61,200 nt of DNA from Gallionella sp. (GTDB lineage: Bacteria; Pseudomonadota; Gammaproteobacteria; Burkholderiales; Gallionellaceae): NCBI GenBank assembly GCA_017880865.1, contig JADGRL010000014.1:1-61200 (forward strand), written 5' to 3'. Shown here piece after piece: positions 53,717 to 61,200 of this stretch. Numbering within the stretch: position 1 is the stretch's first letter; each line of letters begins with the position of its first letter. The notes beneath the pieces were generated by a model, which searched no databases, was not told the DNA's origin, and saw only the letters and a list, made by a program, of their open reading frames with translations. The translations under genes were made by a program, and so were the position numbers.

Positions 53717-54814
53717 ATGTCCCATACACACCTCGTCGTCTCGATCTCCGGCCACGGTTTCGGCCATGTCGCGCAGACCGCGCCGGTCCTGAACCTGCTG
53801 CATCAACGCATGCCGCAGTTGCGCATCACGGTTCGCTCTGCCGTCACAGCCGAACATCTGCGCTCGCGCATCCATGCGCCGTTCTCCCATCTGCAAAGCA
53901 GTGGCGACATCGGCATGGTGATGTCCTCGGCGCTGGACGTGCGTGCCGAGGAGAGTTGCGCCGCCTACCGCGCATTTCATACCCAATGGGATGAACGAGT
54001 CGCCACTGAGGCGACCCTGCTGCGCGAACTTGGCGCGGACTGGGTTTTTTCCAACGTCGGCTATCTGCCGCTGGCGGGCGCGCAGCGGGCAGGCATTCCG
54101 AATGCCGCGCTGTGTTCGCTGAACTGGGCGGACATCTACCGCCACTATTGCTGCCCTTCCGCAGGCTCAGGACGGTCGGCTGATGAAATGATTGCCGCGC
54201 AGATACATGAATGCTATGCCAGCACCGACGCTTTCCTGCGCGCCACGCCGGGCATGTCCATGACCAGCCTGCCCAACCTGATCCCGATCGCACCGATCGC
54301 TGCGATCGGCACGAACCGGCGCACAAAACTCAACGACCACCTCAAACTATCCGGTAACGAAAAGCTGGTGCTGATCAGTCTGGGCGGCATCGCAAGCCGC
54401 TTGCCGATCGAACGCTGGCCGCGCATAGCCGGTGTGCGATGGTTAGTGCAGAAAAGTTGGCAGGCGAATCATCCCGATGCCATCGCACTCGAATCAATGC
54501 CAATGAGTTTCAGCGATCTGCTCGCCAGCAGCGACGCGCTGATCTGCAAACCCGGCTATGGCAGCTTCGTCGAGGCTGCATGCAGCGGCGTGCCGGTGCT
54601 CTACGTCAACCGCGCCGACTGGCCGGAATCACCCGCCTTGATCGCATGGCTGCAACAAAACGGCCTGTGCCGCGAAATCGCAAGGTCGGCATTGGAACAG
54701 GGAACGATACCCAAAGCGCTGGAAGAACTCTTGAGCGCATCGAAACCCGAGCCCGTTGTGCCAACCGGCGCGCAACAGGTAGCGGAATGGCTAGCGGAAA
54801 AAATGGATCGGTAG
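53717..54814 (+). CDS. MurG-like family 28 glycosyltransferase
   Basis: The 365-residue protein starts with the glycosyltransferase loop SISGHGFGHVAQTAPVLNLL and ends with a GT-B donor-binding region (MSFSDLLASSDALICKPGYGSFVEAACSGVPVLYV), typical of MurG/UDP-sugar enzymes. No membrane helix is predicted. The acceptor is unknown; neighbouring glycerol-phosphate metabolism hints at lipid or polymer glycosylation. A short dispersed-repeat motif lies in frame at 54155-54173 (PSAGSGRSAD). Confidence 0.8.
   Translation: MSHTHLVVSISGHGFGHVAQTAPVLNLLHQRMPQLRITVRSAVTAEHLRSRIHAPFSHLQSSGDIGMVMSSALDVRAEESCAAYRAFHTQWDERVATEATLLRELGADWVFSNVGYLPLAGAQRAGIPNAALCSLNWADIYRHYCCPSAGSGRSADEMIAAQIHECYASTDAFLRATPGMSMTSLPNLIPIAPIAAIGTNRRTKLNDHLKLSGNEKLVLISLGGIASRLPIERWPRIAGVRWLVQKSWQANHPDAIALESMPMSFSDLLASSDALICKPGYGSFVEAACSGVPVLYVNRADWPESPALIAWLQQNGLCREIARSALEQGTIPKALEELLSASKPEPVVPTGAQQVAEWLAEKMDR
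54155..54173 (+). repeat. Dispersed repeat core in the glycosyltransferase gene
   Basis: CCTTCCGCAGGCTCAGGAC aligns with the minus-strand CCTTCGGCAAACTCAGGGC in bamC (59875-59893), 15 of 19 identical. Both are in frame inside genes and resemble a widespread CCTTCGACAAGCTCAGG-type repeat. Confidence 0.45.
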
Positions 54815-54850
54815 CTTGGTGCGTGGAATAAATCCAAGGTGGCCATAATG

Positions 54851-54879
54851 AACAAGCCCCGCATTGGGCGGGGCTTGTT
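54851..54879. terminator. Bidirectional terminator
   Basis: AACAAGCCCCGC, a 5-base loop, then GCGGGGCTTGTT: a perfect 12-bp stem ending in a short T-run on the plus strand and an A/T-rich edge on the minus strand. It lies between the convergent glycosyltransferase and slyD genes. Confidence 0.85.
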
Positions 54880-54904
54880 TATGGGTGCAATTGCTTCGCA
54901 TCAG

Positions 54905-55393
54905 TTAATGCAAATGTTCGCTGCCTTCTTCATGCACATGCCCATGCTCCAATTCCTCTTCGGTAGCCTTGCGAACATCGGTAACGGTGCAGTTGAATGT
55001 CAGCGTTTTGCCGGCCAGCGGGTGATTGCCGTCCACCGTTACTTCGTCGTCGGTCACTTCCACCACGGTGAACAGCAGGAAATCCTCTTCGTCGGAAGCC
55101 TCCGGTGCGCCTTCGAATTGCATGCCGATGGCCACTTCTTTCGGGAATGAACTGCGCGGCTCGACTTCGACCAGATTGTGTTCATATTCGCCAAAAGCGT
55201 CATCAGGCTTCATCGTCACGCTGACTTTATCGCCGATGCTTTTGCCGTGCAGCGCTTCTTCGACCAACGGAAAAATGCCGTCGTATCCGCCATGCAAGTA
55301 GCTGATCTGCTCTTCGACCTTCTCCAGCATTTCGCCGGTCGAGTCGAACAATTCATAATTCAGCGAAACAACCGTGTCTTTGGCAATCTTCAT
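54905..55393 (-). CDS. slyD: FKBP-type peptidyl-prolyl isomerase SlyD
   Basis: The 162-residue protein has the SlyD FKBP and insert-in-flap domains: KDTVVSLNYELFDSTGEML, YLHGGYDGIFPLVEEALHGKSIGDKV, and the chaperone insert before VDGNHPLAGKTLTFNCTVTDVR. The C-terminus is short but His/Glu-rich (HGHVHEEGSEHLH), a metal-binding tail. It catalyses prolyl isomerisation and assists folding and nickel handling. It overlaps the bcp stop by four bases. Confidence 0.95.
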   Translation of the reverse strand: MKIAKDTVVSLNYELFDSTGEMLEKVEEQISYLHGGYDGIFPLVEEALHGKSIGDKVSVTMKPDDAFGEYEHNLVEVEPRSSFPKEVAIGMQFEGAPEASDEEDFLLFTVVEVTDDEVTVDGNHPLAGKTLTFNCTVTDVRKATEEELEHGHVHEEGSEHLH

Positions 55394-55893
55394 TTCATAT
55401 CCCTTATCAAATTAAAAATTTCCTGTGCGTGTCCGTGTGCATGTACGCCGTACATGACATGGCGCAGCTTGCCATGCTTATCAATCACGAACGTGGAGCG
55501 TTGAATGGCTTGCTTCTTGTGCCCGTCCACACTTCGACCAAGCTCAGTGCTGGCTTCTTTTTCATACATCACACCATAGCGTTTGCAGACTCTGGCATCG
55601 GGGTCGGAGAGCAGCAAAACCGACAGGCCATACTTGTCGCGAAACGACGCATGGCTCAAACAATCATCGCGACTGATACCGACCACGACCGTATCGAACT
55701 TGGCGAACTCCTCTTCCAGAGCGCTGAACTCATTGGCTTCCAGCGTGCAGCCGGGGGTGTCGTCTTTAGGATAAAAATACAGCACGACATTCTTCTTGCC
55801 TTGCAGTGACGTAAGACTGAAAGTCTGCATGTCACAATCAGGCAACTCGAAGTGCGGCGCTTCTGTTCCAGTGGTGAGCGGTACGGATTGCAT
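55390..55893 (-). CDS. bcp: Thioredoxin-dependent peroxiredoxin (Bcp/PrxQ)
   Basis: The 167-residue protein has the PrxQ active site FYPKDDTPGCTLEANEF with the peroxidatic Cys and a downstream resolving-type Cys in SRDDCLSHASFRDKYGL. It reduces hydroperoxides using thioredoxin. It is translationally linked to slyD, suggesting a shared oxidative or folding stress unit. Confidence 0.95.
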   Translation of the reverse strand: MQSVPLTTGTEAPHFELPDCDMQTFSLTSLQGKKNVVLYFYPKDDTPGCTLEANEFSALEEEFAKFDTVVVGISRDDCLSHASFRDKYGLSVLLLSDPDARVCKRYGVMYEKEASTELGRSVDGHKKQAIQRSTFVIDKHGKLRHVMYGVHAHGHAQEIFNLIRDMK

Positions 55894-56006
55894 TTGCGTT
55901 TCCCCCTGCTTCGCATTTTAAACACTTTTCGGTCAGGTGATTAAAAAATTTTCCTGATGCCTATATCGGACCCCCATCTATCTAAGGGACGGCTATAATC
56001 CGCTCG

Positions 56007-57131
56007 ATGAAAAGCAAACCTTCCCTGCTCGGCGGGCTGACCGTCAACGAATTCCTGCGCGATTACTGGCAGAAAAAGCCGTTGCTGATTCGCCAGGCTT
56101 TCCCGAAATTCAATGGCTTGATCGACCCGCAACAATTGATCGCGCTGGCCTGCACCGAAGACGTACAGGCGCGTCTGGTGACGCAACGACGCGGCAAGTT
56201 TGAATTGCAACAGGCGCCGTTTGAACCGGAAGATCTGGAGAACCTCGGCAAGATCAAGTGGACGGTGCTGGTGCAGGGCGTGAATCATCATATTCCCGAA
56301 GCCGCCGCCTTACTCAAACATTTCGCATTCATTCCCCACGCGCGGCTGGACGATCTGATGGTGAGCTATGCGCCAAAAGGCGGGGGGGTCGGCCCGCACT
56401 TTGATTCCTACGACGTATTTTTGCTGCAAGGATATGGGCATCGCCGCTGGCAGATTTCAACGCAGGCGGATCGCAGCCTGATAGCAGGCGCGCCGCTACG
56501 CATCCTGCGCGATTTCAAGGTCGAGCAGGAATGGGTGCTGAAGCCCGGCGACATGCTGTATCTGCCGCCGCACTGCGCGCACAACGGCATCGCCGAAGAC
56601 GACTGCATGACTTATTCCATCGGCTTTCGCACGCCCGCCTACCAGGAGCTGGCCGAGCAATTTCTGGTGTATCTGCAAGACCGGATAGACGTGGACGGCA
56701 TGTACGCCGATCCCGATCTGAAGACTCAGAAACATCCCTCGGAAATCAGTGCGGCGATGCTGCATCAGACGGAACAGGCCATCAAACAAGTGCGCTGGGA
56801 CAAGGAAGATATCGCCAATTTTCTTGGCTGTTATTTGAGCGAACCCAAGACGCACATTTTCTTCGACGCGCCCGAACCTGTACTGAGCCCAGCAAAATTT
56901 AAACAAGCGATACAAAAACTGGGGGTCAGGCTGGCCTTGAAAAGCCAGATGCTGTGCCATGACGGCTGGATATTTATCAACGGCGAAGAACACCGGGTGA
57001 ATCAACGCGACTATCCCGTGTTACGCAGCCTGGCGGATGAACGCGAATTGCCAACAGTGAAGGACGGCTCAATCGAGTTAATCGAACTGCTTTACCAATG
57101 GTATCTGGATGGTTATATTTCGCCAATCTGA
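56007..57131 (+). CDS. roxA: Ribosomal protein L16 arginine 3-hydroxylase (cupin oxygenase)
   Basis: The 374-residue protein is a JmjC-like 2-oxoglutarate oxygenase: LTVNEFLRDYWQKKPLLIRQAFP, the metal triad beginning with H and D in GVGPHFDSYDVFLLQ and the later His in YLPPHCAHNGIAEDD, and the winged C-terminal domain. Length and motifs match RoxA/YcfD, which hydroxylates an arginine of L16. The next gene starts 15 bases after its stop. Confidence 0.92.
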   Translation: MKSKPSLLGGLTVNEFLRDYWQKKPLLIRQAFPKFNGLIDPQQLIALACTEDVQARLVTQRRGKFELQQAPFEPEDLENLGKIKWTVLVQGVNHHIPEAAALLKHFAFIPHARLDDLMVSYAPKGGGVGPHFDSYDVFLLQGYGHRRWQISTQADRSLIAGAPLRILRDFKVEQEWVLKPGDMLYLPPHCAHNGIAEDDCMTYSIGFRTPAYQELAEQFLVYLQDRIDVDGMYADPDLKTQKHPSEISAAMLHQTEQAIKQVRWDKEDIANFLGCYLSEPKTHIFFDAPEPVLSPAKFKQAIQKLGVRLALKSQMLCHDGWIFINGEEHRVNQRDYPVLRSLADERELPTVKDGSIELIELLYQWYLDGYISPI

Positions 57132-57145
57132 ACAAGGGGAACATT

Positions 57146-57637
57146 ATGAGCGATGAAGCGCTACAACACACCCAGCTGGATGGCATCACGGACTACATCG
57201 CCGCGCTCGACACGCTGTGCAAATTGGCGCAGCGCAACCTGTATTTGTTCGAAAAAGATTTCGATGGGCTAGGATATAACACCGAAGCGCGTTTTACGAC
57301 GCTGCGCAATTTTTTACTCGTCAACCCCGCCCATCGATTGTTTGTGCTGGCCCATGACACGCACTATTTATCCACCCAATGTCCACGCATGATGATACTG
57401 CTGCAGCAATTTGGAACCAGCATGTTCATCCATCAGACCCCAAAAAATCTGCAGCATATCACCGAGCCATTTTCAGTCGCGGATGAGGCTAATTATGTGC
57501 GTCGCTTTCACTTCGACGATCCGCGCGGCATTCTGGCTCAGCATGATCCGGAAAAGGCGCTCGAGCTCAAATCGCGTTTTCTGGAGATGTGGGCGTCTTC
57601 GCATTCGGCCCTATCCTCTAGCCGGCTGGGCTTATAG
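57146..57637 (+). CDS. Conserved protein of unknown function, DUF7931-like
   Basis: The 163-residue product has the start MSDEALQHTQLDGITDYIAAL with AAGGGG upstream. It contains LFEKDFDGLGYNTEARFTTLRNFLLVNPAHRLFVLAHDTHYL and DEANYVRRFHFDDPRGILAQHDPE, which recall a small proteobacterial family (DUF7931) with a phospholipase-D-like flavour but no intact HKD motif. No membrane segment. It probably shares a transcript with roxA. Confidence 0.65.
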   Translation: MSDEALQHTQLDGITDYIAALDTLCKLAQRNLYLFEKDFDGLGYNTEARFTTLRNFLLVNPAHRLFVLAHDTHYLSTQCPRMMILLQQFGTSMFIHQTPKNLQHITEPFSVADEANYVRRFHFDDPRGILAQHDPEKALELKSRFLEMWASSHSALSSSRLGL

Positions 57638-57657
57638 CAAAGAAAGCTAAAAATCCG

Positions 57658-57686
57658 CTGAACTTCATTGATTTAACTGGTAGAAT
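57658..57686 (+). promoter_or_regulatory. Predicted promoter of the Ala/Val-rich lipoprotein
   Basis: CTGAAC (57658-57663) and TAGAAT (57681-57686) are 17 bases apart: three of six and five of six matches to the sigma-70 consensus. A leader of about 95 bases would follow. Confidence 0.4.
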
Positions 57687-57786
57687 ATGCCGCCTTTGAT
57701 TTTGGGTGCATTGCCGTTGTAGATTCTGGATGCATTTAGTCAGGGAAATTTGTGTATTTCAACTTCAAACTTTCAAGGAACACGAA

Positions 57787-57999
57787 ATGAATCGTATCGC
57801 TCTTATCGCCGCTCTGCTGGCTCTCGCTTTGACCGCCTGCGGCCAAAAGACTCAAACTCCTGCTGTTGCCGTTGTTGCTCCAACTGCTGAGGCTGCGGCT
57901 TCTGCTGCTGTCGCTACATCTGCTGTTGCTGCTGTTGCTGCTGCTGCTCCTGCTGCTGTCATTGCACCTGCTGCACCTGCTGCTGCAATGAAGAAGTAA
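57787..57999 (+). CDS. Small Ala/Val-rich lipoprotein
   Basis: The 70-residue protein has a lipoprotein signal MNRIALIAALLALALTACGQ and a mature part made almost only of Ala, Val, Pro and Thr, ending AMKK. The ATG at 57787 follows AAGGAACACGA. It is framed by its own promoter and a strong terminator, so it is an independent, possibly abundant transcript. The repeated GCT GTT GCT codons are a low-complexity tract prone to length change. Function unknown; an Lpp-like structural role is only a guess. Confidence 0.7.
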   Translation: MNRIALIAALLALALTACGQKTQTPAVAVVAPTAEAAASAAVATSAVAAVAAAAPAAVIAPAAPAAAMKK

Positions 58000-58020
58000 G
58001 CAACACACTCTTCAAGCAAT

Positions 58021-58048
58021 AAAAAAGCCGACGCAAGTCGGCTTTTTT
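58021..58048. terminator. Strong bidirectional terminator
   Basis: AAAAAAGCCGAC, loop GCAA, GTCGGCTTTTTT: a perfect 12-bp stem with A- and T-runs, so it works in both directions. It separates the convergent lipoprotein and MBL hydrolase genes. Confidence 0.93.
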
Positions 58049-58081
58049 ATTTTCATCGACCCCAGACTTCCGTCCCGGGCT

Positions 58082-58903
58082 TCAGCTAATTTCGCGCCAG
58101 GCAAACCCGTCTTGCTGCGTTGCCACGCCCACCCAACTTTCCTCGCACCCGACCGCGACACTCAACGCTCGCACAGCCAGTTCCGGCGTGTTGTTCTTGC
58201 GGCTCAAATGCGCGGCAATCAAGTGTTGCAGCCGACTCACATCTAACCTGGCTAAAATTCCGGCCGATTCCTGATTATTCAGATGTCCGAAACGGCCACC
58301 CACACGCTGCTTCAGGCTGTATGGGTAATCTCCGTTCATCAGCATCTCGGTATCGTGATTGCATTCGAGCACCAGCGCGTGACAACCGCTCAGCGTCTGT
58401 TCAATATGCGCCGTACTGCATCCGGTATCAGTCAACACACCCAACCGCCGCGCGCCGTCGCTGAAGACGAATTGCACCGGCTCGGCAGCATCGTGTGGAA
58501 CGGGATAGGGAGTGATTTCGATGTCACCAATCGCGAACGCCCGGTGCGGATCGATTTCCTGGATGTTGACCAAGCCGGCAAAGGCGGCAAGTTGGTTGCG
58601 CAACGTGCCGTGTGTGAGCCAGACCGGCAGATTGTATTTGCGTGCCAGCCGCGCCACGCCACTGACGTGATCGCCGTGCTCATGGGTGACGACGATGCCG
58701 CTCAACTGATCGGGAGACACGCCCAGACGCGCCAGCCTTGAGACGGTATCCTTCAGTCCAAAACCGCAGTCCATCAGCACGTGCGTCTGACGGGTGCCCG
58801 GACAGGAGCTTTTCGTACTGGTGCCAGGACAAGCGCTTTTTGTACCGACTGCAACCAGCAGCGAATTGCCTTCACTGCCGCTGCCCAAAGATGCAAAACG
58901 CAT
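58082..58903 (-). CDS. MBL-fold hydrolase, YycJ/WalJ-like
   Basis: The 273-residue protein begins MRFASLGSGSEGNSLLVAVG and has the metal motif THEHGDH, the Asp in GVLTDTGCST and C-terminal His residues, matching the YycJ-like putative exonuclease/hydrolase group. After residue 19 a tandem block of two nine-residue units (GTKSACPGT, STKSSCPGT) precedes the expected strand THVLMDCGFG; it is encoded by a 27-bp tandem repeat. It is the last gene of dapA-bamC-MBL, a common betaproteobacterial set, and starts 13 bases after bamC. Confidence 0.88.
   Translation of the reverse strand: MRFASLGSGSEGNSLLVAVGTKSACPGTSTKSSCPGTRQTHVLMDCGFGLKDTVSRLARLGVSPDQLSGIVVTHEHGDHVSGVARLARKYNLPVWLTHGTLRNQLAAFAGLVNIQEIDPHRAFAIGDIEITPYPVPHDAAEPVQFVFSDGARRLGVLTDTGCSTAHIEQTLSGCHALVLECNHDTEMLMNGDYPYSLKQRVGGRFGHLNNQESAGILARLDVSRLQHLIAAHLSRKNNTPELAVRALSVAVGCEESWVGVATQQDGFAWREIS
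58793..58846. repeat. Two 27-bp tandem units in the MBL hydrolase gene
   Basis: Units 58793-58819 and 58820-58846 match at 22 of 27 positions. Both keep the frame and insert 18 residues into a loop between the first two strands of the fold. Confidence 0.75.
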
Positions 58904-58915
58904 GGGCTCTCGTTA

Positions 58916-60076
58916 CTACTGATTGATGTTCTTGTAGATCGCCTCAAGCATCTGTTTGCTTACCTTGTTGCTAGCCCCGTCCTGATCGACGATGGACACT
59001 TCGCACGAAGTTCCGCCGTCCTTGACGTTCACGCGATAGCGCCTGGTGGTATCTTCGTTGCTCTTCCAGAACATCAGCTTATCCAGCCAACCGCTCTCGA
59101 GCTTAACGGGACGCAAAAAGTAGATGCCCTTTTCGCGATCCTTGTCATCCACCGCCAGACCCGCGCCCTCGATGGCCAGTCCCGCCTTGCGCCAGGACCT
59201 GTCGAATGCATCGTTCACGACGATGATGGTGCTGCCGCCGGAAATTTCGCGCAAACTGGCCATCCCCACCGGTTCGGACGCGTTAAGCGTTGCCGGGCTG
59301 GCCGCAGCCATTGAACTAACCGCAGCTACCGCGCTGGTTGCTTTAGCTTCGCTGACACCGAAATGCATCATCAGACGTTGCAGCATGATCGCCTCCAGCT
59401 CCGGATCATTGGCGCGTGCGACCCATCGGGAAGTGCCTTTGCTTTCGGAGAACTCTTCCTTGATGCCGCGATGGGTGATATAGACCTCGGTACCCACACC
59501 GTCCTTGTTGCGTTCCAGACGCGCGCGATATTGATCGCGCTCACTGTCATAGGCATTGTTAAATTCCTGGAGAAACCCACGGTGATCACCGCTGGGCACA
59601 GTCTTGGCGCGATTCTCCGCCCAGCCGGTTTCCATCACACCTGCCGCCTGATCTTCGCTGCTGATAGTCAGTCCGATTTCCAGCCAGAACGCCTTGACCA
59701 CAGGCCAGACGTTTTCTGCCTTGTCGTTAATCACCAGCCAACGCTGAGCATCGTTGCGCTCCATATGCACGCCCTGCACTTCCGGCAATACCGCACTGGC
59801 CGCGCTTCCCTGGGCACCACCCTTGCTGTAAGCGGAATAAGTCGCCACACCTGCGGCCCCGCCAAGCGGAGCCTGCCCTGAGTTTGCCGAAGGAGCCTGT
59901 GGCACCTTAAAGCGTTCATCGCCACCGGGCGCGGTCAGATCAGGCGGCATTTCCAGCGTCGGCACTTGCATCGCTGCAGCACCGTAATCGATGCGCTTAG
60001 CGTCGGATTTAAACATGCTGCAACTCACCAACGAAACCAGCACCGCACTGGAAATTCCGATCTGCAAAAATTTCAT
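58916..60076 (-). CDS. bamC: Outer membrane protein assembly factor BamC
   Basis: The 386-residue lipoprotein has a signal ending LVSC-SM, the unstructured BamD-binding N-terminus (RIDYGAAAMQVPTLEMPPDLTAP) and two helix-grip domains (about 120-230 and 270-386). The motif PPDLTAP and the second domain end are typical. It is part of the BAM complex. A dispersed-repeat segment encodes PSANSGQAP near residue 70, in the flexible linker. The start at 60076 is set by the lipoprotein signal. Confidence 0.93.
   Translation of the reverse strand: MKFLQIGISSAVLVSLVSCSMFKSDAKRIDYGAAAMQVPTLEMPPDLTAPGGDERFKVPQAPSANSGQAPLGGAAGVATYSAYSKGGAQGSAASAVLPEVQGVHMERNDAQRWLVINDKAENVWPVVKAFWLEIGLTISSEDQAAGVMETGWAENRAKTVPSGDHRGFLQEFNNAYDSERDQYRARLERNKDGVGTEVYITHRGIKEEFSESKGTSRWVARANDPELEAIMLQRLMMHFGVSEAKATSAVAAVSSMAAASPATLNASEPVGMASLREISGGSTIIVVNDAFDRSWRKAGLAIEGAGLAVDDKDREKGIYFLRPVKLESGWLDKLMFWKSNEDTTRRYRVNVKDGGTSCEVSIVDQDGASNKVSKQMLEAIYKNINQ
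59875..59893 (-). repeat. Dispersed repeat core in bamC
   Basis: On the minus strand CCTTCGGCAAACTCAGGGC; partner-like copy in the glycosyltransferase gene at 54155-54173. It encodes part of PSANSGQAP in the BamC linker. Confidence 0.45.
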
Positions 60077-60107
60077 TGTTTCTCTCCGGCTGTACAACAT
60101 AATTAGT

Positions 60108-60983
60108 TCAAAGCACACCGGCCTGGCGCATCGCGGCCTCGACCAGTTCGTGTGCAGATTCCGACAACGACGTGAGCGGCAGACGCAAGGTATTTTTCAT
60201 TTTACCCATGCGCGCCACGGCCCACTTCACCGGAATCGGATTGGCTTCGACGAACAGATTGCGATGCAATCCCAGCAATTTAAAATTGATCTCGCGCGCC
60301 TTGGCGACTTCACCGTTCAACGCGGCGACACACATCTCGTGCATCAGTTTAGGTGCGACGTTCGCCGTCACCGAGATCGTGCCGTGTGCGCCGAGCAGCA
60401 TCAACGCCAGCGTGCTGGCATCGTCGCCGCTGTAGATCGCAAAATCCTTAGGTGCGCGCTGCAACAGATCGCTGCCACGCTCGATGTCGCCAGTCGCATC
60501 CTTGATGCCGACGATGTTGGAAATCTGCGCCAGACGCAACACCGTGTCGTTGCTCATGTCGGCCACGGTACGCCCCGGCACGTTGTACAAAATGTGCGGC
60601 ATATCCACCGCCTCGGCGATGGCCTTGAAGTGCAGATACAAGCCCTCCTGGGTCGGCTTGTTGTAATAAGGCACCACCGTCAGCGAAGCATCCGCGCCAG
60701 CTTCTTTCGCGAACGAAGCCAGCACGATCGCCTCACGGGTGGAATTCGCACCCGTTCCAGCGATGATCGGAATGCGCTTTGCGGCATGCTTCACCGCACA
60801 GGCGATCAGCAGCTCGTGCTCTTCCACATCCACGGTGGGTGATTCGCCGGTCGTGCCGACGACCACGATCGCATCCGTGCCCTGCACAATATGAAAATCG
60901 ATCAACGCACGGAACGCCGCCAAGTCCAGGCTGCCGTCCTCATGCATCGGCGTGACAATCGCAACAATACTGCCCTGAATCAT
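60108..60983 (-). CDS. dapA: 4-hydroxy-tetrahydrodipicolinate synthase
   Basis: The 291-residue TIM-barrel aldolase begins [20 protein letters not shown] and has the [10 protein letters not shown] loop, catalytic Tyr in YNVPGRT and Schiff-base Lys in [11 protein letters not shown]. It condenses pyruvate with aspartate semialdehyde for lysine and diaminopimelate. The start at 60983 is the family standard; the frame upstream is not DapA-like. bamC follows at 31 bases. A group II intron end lies 118 bases upstream of its start. Confidence 0.97.
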   Translation of the reverse strand: MIQGSIVAIVTPMHEDGSLDLAAFRALIDFHIVQGTDAIVVVGTTGESPTVDVEEHELLIACAVKHAAKRIPIIAGTGANSTREAIVLASFAKEAGADASLTVVPYYNKPTQEGLYLHFKAIAEAVDMPHILYNVPGRTVADMSNDTVLRLAQISNIVGIKDATGDIERGSDLLQRAPKDFAIYSGDDASTLALMLLGAHGTISVTANVAPKLMHEMCVAALNGEVAKAREINFKLLGLHRNLFVEANPIPVKWAVARMGKMKNTLRLPLTSLSESAHELVEAAMRQAGVL

Positions 60984-61101
60984 TTTATTTAGCTTGGAAA
61001 AATAAAGGTGGCATTCTACCGTAATAAGACCCCAGCCCAAAGACCTGCGCGACAAAAGTGTTAGACGACCCATCGAGACTCGCGCGTATTGAGTGCACTC
61101 A

Positions 61102-61200
61102 ATCGAGTAGGGGACGGAGTTACCCCCGTCGCCCTCTCACACCACCGTACGTGCGGTTCCGCATACGGCGGTTCATTAAACATGCTGGAAGCGTTGCTGG
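61102..61200 (-). mobile_element. Group II intron, 3' end (domains V and VI), probably class C
   Basis: Read on the minus strand, the sequence from about 61175 folds as domain V: ACCGCCGTA pairs with TACGGTGGT (one G-U), then a two-base CG bulge, TGCG/CGCA and a GAAC tetraloop. A GC-rich domain VI hairpin with GACGGGGG/CTCCGTC follows, and the element ends in CTACTCGAT at 61102. The CGC at the triad position is the class C form. The rest of the intron and any reverse transcriptase gene lie beyond the window. Confidence 0.8.

Overview
The window reads as chromosome of a betaproteobacterium, most likely order Nitrosomonadales and possibly a Gallionellaceae-like iron or sulfur oxidiser. This rests on gene order (tolQRAB-pal-cpoB-queEC after ruvB-ybgC; dapA-bamC-MBL hydrolase; ftsY-ftsE-ftsX opposite an M16 protease pair; cysE-iscR), on the diheme cytochrome c with a QseBC-like regulator pair, and on protein style. 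No rRNA or species marker is present, so the family assignment is inference.

Left end (1-12018, all minus strand). A partial type IV pilin with a near-consensus sigma-54 promoter lies beside seven signalling genes. In transcription order these are: CHASE2 Ser/Thr kinase, PP2C phosphatase, FHA protein, CHASE2 adenylate cyclase, MBL-fold hydrolase resembling class II cyclic-nucleotide phosphodiesterases, GAF-containing PilB/GspE-type ATPase, and GAF-HD-GYP protein. Writers and erasers for phospho-Ser/Thr and cAMP, plus a c-di-GMP hydrolase candidate, thus sit beside a pilus motor and the major pilin. This is the best candidate in the window for an under-described integrated system.

Region 12.2-18.5 kb holds sucCD-terC-usp as a tightly overlapping run, then diheme cytochrome c, response regulator and sensor kinase. 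Region 18.6-20.56 kb is a small AT-rich island downstream of tRNA-Thr. It is flanked by an 89-bp imperfect direct repeat and holds a two-domain surface-adhesin-E-like gene broken by a TGA at an apparent Trp codon, plus a small zinc-ribbon protein. A tRNA-Lys/tRNA-Thr operon with a consensus promoter follows.

Region 20.8-47.9 kb is mostly housekeeping: queuosine synthesis, Tol-Pal, RuvB, a glutathione transferase, a YebC-family regulator, FtsEX and FtsY, two M16 peptidases, rsmD-coaD, ferredoxin, DsbB, IscR, CysE, TrmJ, SuhB, the Pit phosphate transporter with its PhoU-like partner, and MutS. rsmD lacks any ATG/GTG/TTG start that would preserve its N-terminal motif.

Region 47.9-50.8 kb is accessory. 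An antitoxin gene and a 14-codon toxin stub end exactly where a diverged second copy of the mutS 3' tail begins. Then come an orphan 563-residue membrane protein and a ccdAB toxin-antitoxin pair with a perfect palindromic operator. Region 50.8-61.0 kb holds a ferredoxin-nucleotidyl cyclase fusion, a GpsA-like dehydrogenase, a MurG-like glycosyltransferase, SlyD, Bcp, an L16 arginine hydroxylase, two small envelope proteins, and dapA-bamC-MBL. The right edge (61102-61200) carries the 3' end of a group II intron, probably class C.

A recurrent theme is short repeats lying in frame inside coding sequences (HD-GYP gene, tolB, mutS, the glycosyltransferase, bamC, the MBL hydrolase) and between the two M16 genes. 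This suggests a genome permissive to small palindromic elements within genes.
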